A DNA stretch of 5,101 bases, taken from NCBI GenBank assembly GCA_937922105.1, contig CAKZVN010000243.1:1-5101 (forward strand), in the 5' to 3' direction. Shown piece by piece: positions 1 to 5,101 of this stretch. The stretch comes from an uncultured Litorilinea sp. Lineage in GTDB: Bacteria; Chloroflexota; Anaerolineae; Caldilineales; Caldilineaceae. A program made the translations under genes and the position numbers. Below the pieces are notes generated by a model. That model was given only the letters and a program-made list of their open reading frames with translations. It made no database searches and had not been told where the DNA came from. Positions within the stretch are counted from its first letter, which is position 1; the number at the start of each line of letters is the position of its first letter.

Positions 1-1268
<1,268 letters not shown>

Positions 1269-1377
1269 ACAGCAATAAGCTCCTTAACAGAGAACGGGCA
1301 AGCATCGAAACAGCGGCAACAGCAACAGCCCAAGCGAGGCCAACCGGTAGCCGGACCCGCCCAGGGGCGCACGACGG
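1269..1377 (-). other. Intergenic spacer before ahcY
   Basis: These 109 nt separate the stop of the dehydrogenase-like gene from the ahcY start. Apart from the Shine-Dalgarno I find no convincing sigma-70 promoter, no hairpin followed by a U-run, and no SAH-riboswitch consensus. There is a short run of GCTGTT-like repeats (about 1306-1330) and a small ACCGGT palindrome, neither with a clear role. The length would allow an internal promoter or mRNA processing site for ahcY, but none can be pointed to. Confidence 0.5.
1280..1287 (-). promoter_or_regulatory. Shine-Dalgarno of ahcY
   Basis: On the minus strand this reads TTAAGGAG, a near-perfect anti-16S match, with 11 nt between it and the ATG at 1268-1266. 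It fixes the ahcY start and is the strongest ribosome binding site in the window, in line with an enzyme needed in quantity. Confidence 0.8.
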
Positions 1378-3639
1378 TCATGGGCCGGTTGCGCCGAATA
1401 CCAACGGCAACATCAACAGCTGTGCGGCTCCTACATCGGTATAGAAGGCCGCGTAAATCTTGGGCTGCGCCCCGGCGACGATGGTCGGCGTGCGCGAGAG
1501 CAACACCTCCCGGCCCAACAGATCGGGGTCTATGGGCCAGCTATCCAAGACGGCCCAAACACGAAAATCGGCGACGCGCCCGGCATGGAGGATGCGTGGC
1601 GCAGTGCCCAGCTCGTAGTATTGGCCCACGACTACTTCCACCGGGGTCAAGGGCCGGATGGGCAGTTGGTTCACCGTCAACGGTGCATTGCCCGGCCAAC
1701 TCACCACCTGCAACGTGCTCAAATGCGGCGGGAGGTCATGGCTCACGCGCACGCGGATGCCGTCCGCGGTGAGCATGGTGAGATGGACGCGATACCAAAG
1801 CAGGCTGTCCAGGTCATGGCTCTCCAGCGGAATCTCCAACATCACGTCGTCCGCCGCATAATCGGTGACCACTGGATGCGTATGGTCGTTGTGGTGGAGG
1901 TCAATGTGCCAGCGATAGGGGGTATCCGGGTCCAAGTCCTGCCGGTCGCCGGTGCGTTGGACGGTGAAGCGGATGGTATCGCCACCCTGATAGGTCATGC
2001 GCTCCGGTTGAGCCGGATTGTGTTGCACAATGACCGGCATGGCTCCGTCATAGACCGTGATCTCGTGGGTCAGGATTTCCGACTCGCCCCCGCGCATATC
2101 CACCGCCTGCAGGGTCGCGATGTGGTTGCCCTCGCGCGTATAGACATGGCTCGCGCTGGGCACGGTGGTGGTGATGGGCGCGCTGCCGTCGCCGAAGGAC
2201 CAGCGATAAAACGCCACGGCATCATCCGGGTCGCTGGTGCCCGCCGCCGAAAAATTCACCGTCAGCGGCGGGCGGCCTAGCGTAGGTGTCGCCGCGAAGA
2301 CTGGGACCGGCGGCTGGTTGCCTTCGCCTTCGTAGTATAGAAAGAGAATACGCCCGCTGTAGATGTCCACCAGATAGAGGCCGTGCGCGGTCGGCTCGAT
2401 GTCCACGATGTGACCGATGTCGGTTGCAAAGAGTTCATACGCGCCGCCGGCGTCCAAGTCCGCGGTAAACAACAGTCGGTTGTTGAAGTCGGCGAAGAAG
2501 AGCCGCCCCCGGTATTCGGCGGGGAAGGTGCGGCCCTCGTAAAATGCCAGGCCGACCAGCGAGCCGCCATTGGCAGGTCGCGGATACGCAAGCACCGGGT
2601 CGGTGAATTCGGGCGGCGCGGGCGTGCACTCATCCCCCCGGCGGCGGAAGGGGCACGGCCCTTCACGCACGGGCCAACCATAGTTGACGCCCGGCAGTAC
2701 TTGGTTGACCTCTTCCCAGTCGGTCAACCCAACATCGGCGAGGAAAAACTCGCCGTCGCGCAGGCGTTGCGCCATGCGGAAAGGATTGCGCAGCCCTGCG
2801 GCGTAGATTTCCGGCAAGGGCGTCACATCGTTGATTTGGGTCTGCCCATCGGCAAAGGGATTGTCGGCGGGAACCGTGTAACCGCCGTCGGCTTGGGGGC
2901 GGATACGCAATACCTTGCCGCCCAGATGGCGATAGTTTTGGGCCACATTGCGCGCTGGGTTGAGGGTGGTCGAAGCGTCGCCGGTCGCAAGGAAGAGAGT
3001 TCCATCCGCGGCAAAGCCGATGCCGCCGCCGTTGTGAATCGGGTCCCAGAGCACATTGTCCAGAATAAGGGTCTCGCTGGCGGGGTCAGCCCTGCCGGTA
3101 ACCGGGTCGAAGGTAAAGCGCGCAAGCCGACTCACCGGCGTGCCGTCCCAGCCCAGCGCGTCTTCGCCGGTGGGGTACCACAAATAGAAATGACCGTTGT
3201 GCGCGAAGTGCGGGTCCAAGATGATGCTGGCTAAGCCGCTGTCGTACTGGACGGACGTAGAGACCGTGATCACGGGCGTACTGCGCAGCATACCGTTGCG
3301 CACCAGTCTGACGCGTGCCATGCCGGCGGAACCTTGACCGCTGCCTTTTTCCGCAATCAACAGATCGCCCGACGGTAAGATCGCCAGATCGGTGGGCAGG
3401 CGTAAGCCGCTCACCGCGGTACGCACGGCAAAGCCGGGCGGGAGCGCCATGCCTGCCGCGAGGGCAACCTCCTCGGCTGGAGAGACCTCAGGATGCGAAT
3501 CGGCAGCCACATCGCCAGGTCTCCACATCCCCGCACCCATCGCCAGATCGGCATTCCCTACCGGCAACACCGTCAGCAGCACAAGCAAAAGGGCTAGGTT
3601 GCGCCGGATCAGCGAGGGCATCATCTTGATCGAATTCAT
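1378..3639 (-). CDS. Secreted PQQ-type glucose/sorbosone dehydrogenase-like protein with PKD domain
   Basis: This 753-aa exported protein has four parts. (1) A signal peptide: basic K5, R12 and R13, then a hydrophobic stretch around 15-28, with possible cleavage after A30. (2) A GSDH (soluble PQQ dehydrogenase) beta-propeller, about 66-435. Its blocks are LDPHFAHNGHFYLWYP, HNGGGIGF (202-209, H202 at the catalytic-base position of the family), LATGDA, PEIYAAGLRNPFRM (276-289, with the Arg-Asn that contacts PQQ in homologues), ADVGLTDWEEVNQVLPGVNYGWP and FPAEYRGRLFFADF. (3) A PKD domain, about 441-531, with WSFGDG at 480-485. (4) A beta-rich C-terminal region with a His-rich patch (578-588) and a final LPLV tail (744-747). 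Cysteines 329 and 338 could form a disulfide, which fits export. The family oxidises sugars or other aldoses outside the membrane, but many members have unknown substrates, so the activity is inferred. The start is the ATG of an ATGA overlap with adoK and gives an intact signal peptide; no good Shine-Dalgarno precedes it, so translation probably depends on reinitiation. Confidence 0.9.
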   Translation of the reverse strand: MNSIKMMPSLIRRNLALLLVLLTVLPVGNADLAMGAGMWRPGDVAADSHPEVSPAEEVALAAGMALPPGFAVRTAVSGLRLPTDLAILPSGDLLIAEKGSGQGSAGMARVRLVRNGMLRSTPVITVSTSVQYDSGLASIILDPHFAHNGHFYLWYPTGEDALGWDGTPVSRLARFTFDPVTGRADPASETLILDNVLWDPIHNGGGIGFAADGTLFLATGDASTTLNPARNVAQNYRHLGGKVLRIRPQADGGYTVPADNPFADGQTQINDVTPLPEIYAAGLRNPFRMAQRLRDGEFFLADVGLTDWEEVNQVLPGVNYGWPVREGPCPFRRRGDECTPAPPEFTDPVLAYPRPANGGSLVGLAFYEGRTFPAEYRGRLFFADFNNRLLFTADLDAGGAYELFATDIGHIVDIEPTAHGLYLVDIYSGRILFLYYEGEGNQPPVPVFAATPTLGRPPLTVNFSAAGTSDPDDAVAFYRWSFGDGSAPITTTVPSASHVYTREGNHIATLQAVDMRGGESEILTHEITVYDGAMPVIVQHNPAQPERMTYQGGDTIRFTVQRTGDRQDLDPDTPYRWHIDLHHNDHTHPVVTDYAADDVMLEIPLESHDLDSLLWYRVHLTMLTADGIRVRVSHDLPPHLSTLQVVSWPGNAPLTVNQLPIRPLTPVEVVVGQYYELGTAPRILHAGRVADFRVWAVLDSWPIDPDLLGREVLLSRTPTIVAGAQPKIYAAFYTDVGAAQLLMLPLVFGATGP
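3636..3639 (-). promoter_or_regulatory. ATGA stop/start overlap (translational coupling)
   Basis: The TGA of adoK (3638-3636) overlaps the ATG of the dehydrogenase-like gene (3639-3637) by the classic 4-nt ATGA. The roughly 20 nt upstream are GC-rich and lack an AGGAG-like site. This supports co-transcription and translation by ribosomes finishing adoK. Confidence 0.8.
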
Positions 3640-4613
3640 GAGACCAACGCCGCCGCGGCGCGCAGCTTTGCCAGCGACGCTTCCGGGCCGAAATGCGCTT
3701 CATAGCGCCGGATAAACTCGTCCACCGTGAAACGATGCGCGGTCGTGCCCGTGTGCTCCAGGGCATAGACACCGCACAGCGCGCCGACCTTGCCACAGAC
3801 CGCCAGCGGCAACCCCGCCATGCGCGCGGCAAAGAAGCCGCCGCGATAGGCGTCGCCCGCGCCGGTGGGGTCGTCAATGCGCTCTGGGGTCGCGGCGGGC
3901 ACGGCGATCTCTTGGTCCCCGTGGTAGATGACGCTGCCGCGCTTGCCCAGGGTCAGGACCAACGTCTCGACGCGGCGGCGAATCTCCTCCAGCGTCCAGC
4001 CGGTCTTGCTTTGCACCATCGCCAACTCATATTCGTTGCAGAGCAGATAAGCCGCGCCGGGAATACTGGCGCTCAAGTCCTCGCCGCTGAGGCGCGCGAT
4101 CTGCTGGCTGGGGTCATAGGCAAAGGGGATCTGCAGCCGTTTGCACTCCTGGGCATAGTTGAGCATGGCGACCGGATCGTTGGGGCTGATCAGAACCAGC
4201 GACGCGCCGGTCAGGCCGCGGTCCGCCAGCGAATAGTGGCGGGCATGGCCCATTGCGCCGGTGTAGAAGTTGGCGATCTGGTTGTGGTCCAGGTCGGTGC
4301 TGACAAAGAAGGTGGCGGTCAGTTCGCCGGCGATCTCGATGATCTGGTCGGTGCGCAGGCCCTGGGCCTCTAGCCAGCGGCGATAGTCGCCGAAATCGGT
4401 GCCCACCGTCGCCAAAATCACGGGCGATTCGCCCAGCAGGCGCATGGTGTAGGCGATATTGGCAGCCACCCCGCCCTGCTCCCGGCGCATGGAATCGGCC
4501 AAAAAGCTCAGGCTCAGGCTGTCCAGATTTTCGGGCAAGATGTGGTCACGAAAGCGCCCAGGATAGCGCATGAGATAGTCATACGCGACCGAGCCGGTAA
4601 TTACGAACGACAT
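3636..4613 (-). CDS. adoK: Adenosine kinase (PfkB family, mycobacterial AdoK type)
   Basis: Phosphorylates adenosine to AMP with ATP; cytoplasmic purine salvage. It is a 325-aa PfkB/ribokinase-family protein of normal length. Visible features: N-terminal GSVAYDYLMRYPGRF (7-21, with D12 at the adenosine-binding position), the substrate-side GG motif at 47-48 (GGVAANIAY), DPSQQIARLSGE (167-178), NEYE (193-196), TLGKRG (221-226, nucleotide binding), and the signature DPTGAGDAYRGGF (248-260) with anion-hole GAGD and catalytic base D254. The pattern PGRF, LPE, LSLSFL, GGVA, PNDP, DPSQQ, SKTGW and DPTG.GDA.R.GF matches what I remember of Mycobacterium tuberculosis AdoK, which makes adenosine a better substrate guess than ribose or fructose. 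The frame is open upstream to an ATG at 4706, but that 31-residue addition is Arg/Cys/Pro-rich, overlaps the previous gene and has no family match. The ATG at 4613 follows an AAAGGA site. Its neighbour ahcY produces adenosine, which supports the assignment. Confidence 0.92.
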   Translation of the reverse strand: MSFVITGSVAYDYLMRYPGRFRDHILPENLDSLSLSFLADSMRREQGGVAANIAYTMRLLGESPVILATVGTDFGDYRRWLEAQGLRTDQIIEIAGELTATFFVSTDLDHNQIANFYTGAMGHARHYSLADRGLTGASLVLISPNDPVAMLNYAQECKRLQIPFAYDPSQQIARLSGEDLSASIPGAAYLLCNEYELAMVQSKTGWTLEEIRRRVETLVLTLGKRGSVIYHGDQEIAVPAATPERIDDPTGAGDAYRGGFFAARMAGLPLAVCGKVGALCGVYALEHTGTTAHRFTVDEFIRRYEAHFGPEASLAKLRAAAALVS

Positions 4614-4622
4614 GCTGCAGTG

Positions 4623-4628
4623 TCCTTT
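4623..4628 (-). promoter_or_regulatory. Shine-Dalgarno of adoK
   Basis: It reads AAAGGA on the minus strand, 9 nt before the ATG at 4613. It decides for this start over the in-frame ATG at 4706, which would add 31 residues lying inside the 3' end of the upstream gene. Confidence 0.7.
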
Positions 4629-4631
4629 GGC

Positions 4632-4645
4632 GCCCGTCGCCGGGC
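4632..4645 (-). other. Small GC hairpin with a GNRA-type loop between the LOG gene and adoK
   Basis: On the minus strand GCCCG-GCGA-CGGGC forms a perfect 5-bp GC stem (a flanking U-G pair can add one) closed by a GCGA tetraloop, a stable GNRA type. It lies 12 nt after the upstream stop and 3 nt before the adoK Shine-Dalgarno. No U-run follows, so it is not a standard intrinsic terminator. It could protect or delimit mRNA ends or tune adoK translation, or it may be chance in GC-rich DNA. Confidence 0.4.
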
Positions 4646-4656
4646 AACGTGCTGTG

Positions 4657-5101
4657 TCAGGCCTGCTCCAGCCCGTTGGTGCGCACCAGACCGGGCGGCG
4701 CTTCATAGGTCGCCAGCGCGTCCAGCAGCCGCGCCGGGTCGGTATCGGTCAGAATGAGGCCGCGGTGGTGGGGGCGGATAAACCCGTGGGCCACCCCATG
4801 GTCAATGAAGGCCAACAAATGGGTGAAATAGCCCGCCACGTCCAACAGGCCCACCGGCTTGCTGTGTAAGCCCAGTTGGCCCCAAGTCACCACATCAAAG
4901 AGTTCATCCAGCGTGCCGAAGCCGCCGGGCAACACAATAAACCCGTCGGCGCGCGCCACCATCTGGGCCTTGCGCTCGTGCATGGTATTCACCACGATCA
5001 GTTCACCGATGGGCCGACCCATGAGCTCCACGGTGGTCAAGTGGTGCGGAATCACGCCCACCACCGAGACGCCGCCTGCCAGCGCGGCCTGGGCGACCAC
5101 G
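4657..5101 (-). CDS. LOG-family nucleoside 5'-monophosphate phosphoribohydrolase, N-terminus outside the window
   Basis: LOG enzymes (Rossmann fold, often misannotated as lysine decarboxylases) hydrolyse the N-glycosidic bond of AMP or N6-modified AMP, giving free base and ribose 5-phosphate. About 148 residues are visible. The first ones (VAQAALAGGVSVVGVIP) follow the usual GLMG segment of the family, so the GTG at 5100 is an internal valine, not the start. Catalytic features are intact: MHERKAQM (4962-4985) holds the family's catalytic-type arginine, and PGGFGTLDE (4903-4929) holds the glutamate. They are 23 residues apart, the spacing I recall from plant LOG proteins. TWGQLGLHSKPVGLL and the C-terminal helices are also typical. 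Family members are about 180-200 aa, so roughly 40-50 N-terminal residues are missing here. It is the first visible gene of the unit, 43 nt before adoK. Whether it acts on AMP or on cytokinin-type nucleotides cannot be told from this sequence. Confidence 0.92.
   Translation of the reverse strand, partial: VVAQAALAGGVSVVGVIPHHLTTVELMGRPIGELIVVNTMHERKAQMVARADGFIVLPGGFGTLDELFDVVTWGQLGLHSKPVGLLDVAGYFTHLLAFIDHGVAHGFIRPHHRGLILTDTDPARLLDALATYEAPPGLVRTNGLEQA

Noticed and set aside
1269..1377. A SAH riboswitch, promoter or terminator before ahcY
   Set aside because: No SAH-riboswitch conserved core was recognised. The best -35-like TTGCCG has only a poor CGTTCT at the -10 position, and no stem is followed by a U-run. 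A covariance-model search would settle the riboswitch question.
2383..3234. A 283-codon plus-strand open frame
   Set aside because: It lies wholly opposite the GSDH propeller, whose motifs are clear and collinear on the minus strand; no domain is seen in the antisense product.
3636..4613. Ribokinase or fructokinase as the identity of the PfkB kinase
   Set aside because: The DPTGAGDAYRGGF signature and the N-terminal GSVAYDYLMRYPGRF block follow the mycobacterial adenosine kinase pattern, and ahcY lies in the same unit.
4614..4706. An N-terminal extension of adenosine kinase starting at ATG 4706
   Set aside because: The added 31 residues overlap the LOG gene, look like out-of-frame translation and have no family counterpart. 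A Shine-Dalgarno sits at the proper distance from the ATG at 4613.
5098..5100. GTG as the start of the LOG-family gene
   Set aside because: It would begin inside the conserved helix after the GLMG segment and remove the N-terminal part of the Rossmann fold; the reading frame continues out of the window.

Overview
The window is GC-rich and almost fully coding. All four recognisable genes lie on the minus strand, so it reads from right to left as one probable transcription unit: a LOG-family nucleotide phosphoribohydrolase (5' end outside the window), an adenosine kinase, a large secreted PQQ-type sugar dehydrogenase-like protein with a PKD domain, and S-adenosylhomocysteine hydrolase (its last few residues are outside the window). 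No RNA gene, mobile element, CRISPR array or long repeat was seen.

Layout: 5101-4657 is the 3' three quarters of the LOG-family gene. Next come 43 nt with a small GC hairpin and a Shine-Dalgarno. At 4613-3636 is a 325-aa PfkB-family adenosine kinase of the mycobacterial AdoK type. Its stop codon overlaps the start of the next gene by 4 nt (ATGA). At 3639-1378 is a 753-aa exported GSDH/PKD protein. A 109-nt spacer carries a strong Shine-Dalgarno. At 1268-1 is ahcY.

The likely shared theme is removal of the products of S-adenosylmethionine-dependent methylation. AhcY splits S-adenosylhomocysteine into homocysteine and adenosine. Adenosine kinase turns adenosine into AMP, which pulls the reversible AhcY reaction forward. 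LOG-type enzymes hydrolyse AMP or related nucleoside monophosphates to free base and ribose 5-phosphate. The three enzymes could therefore form one route from S-adenosylhomocysteine to adenine plus ribose 5-phosphate. The secreted dehydrogenase-like protein sits inside this set, coupled to adoK by the overlap, and has no obvious metabolic link to it.

Organism: a bacterium, from the signal peptide and Shine-Dalgarno sites. AhcY is of the short archaeal/Thermotoga-like form, AdoK resembles the actinobacterial enzyme, and the exported protein ends in an LPLV tail of the kind I recall from surface proteins of Chloroflexota. Together these suggest Chloroflexota (Anaerolineae/Caldilineae-like), but this is inferred from remembered family resemblance, not from a search.
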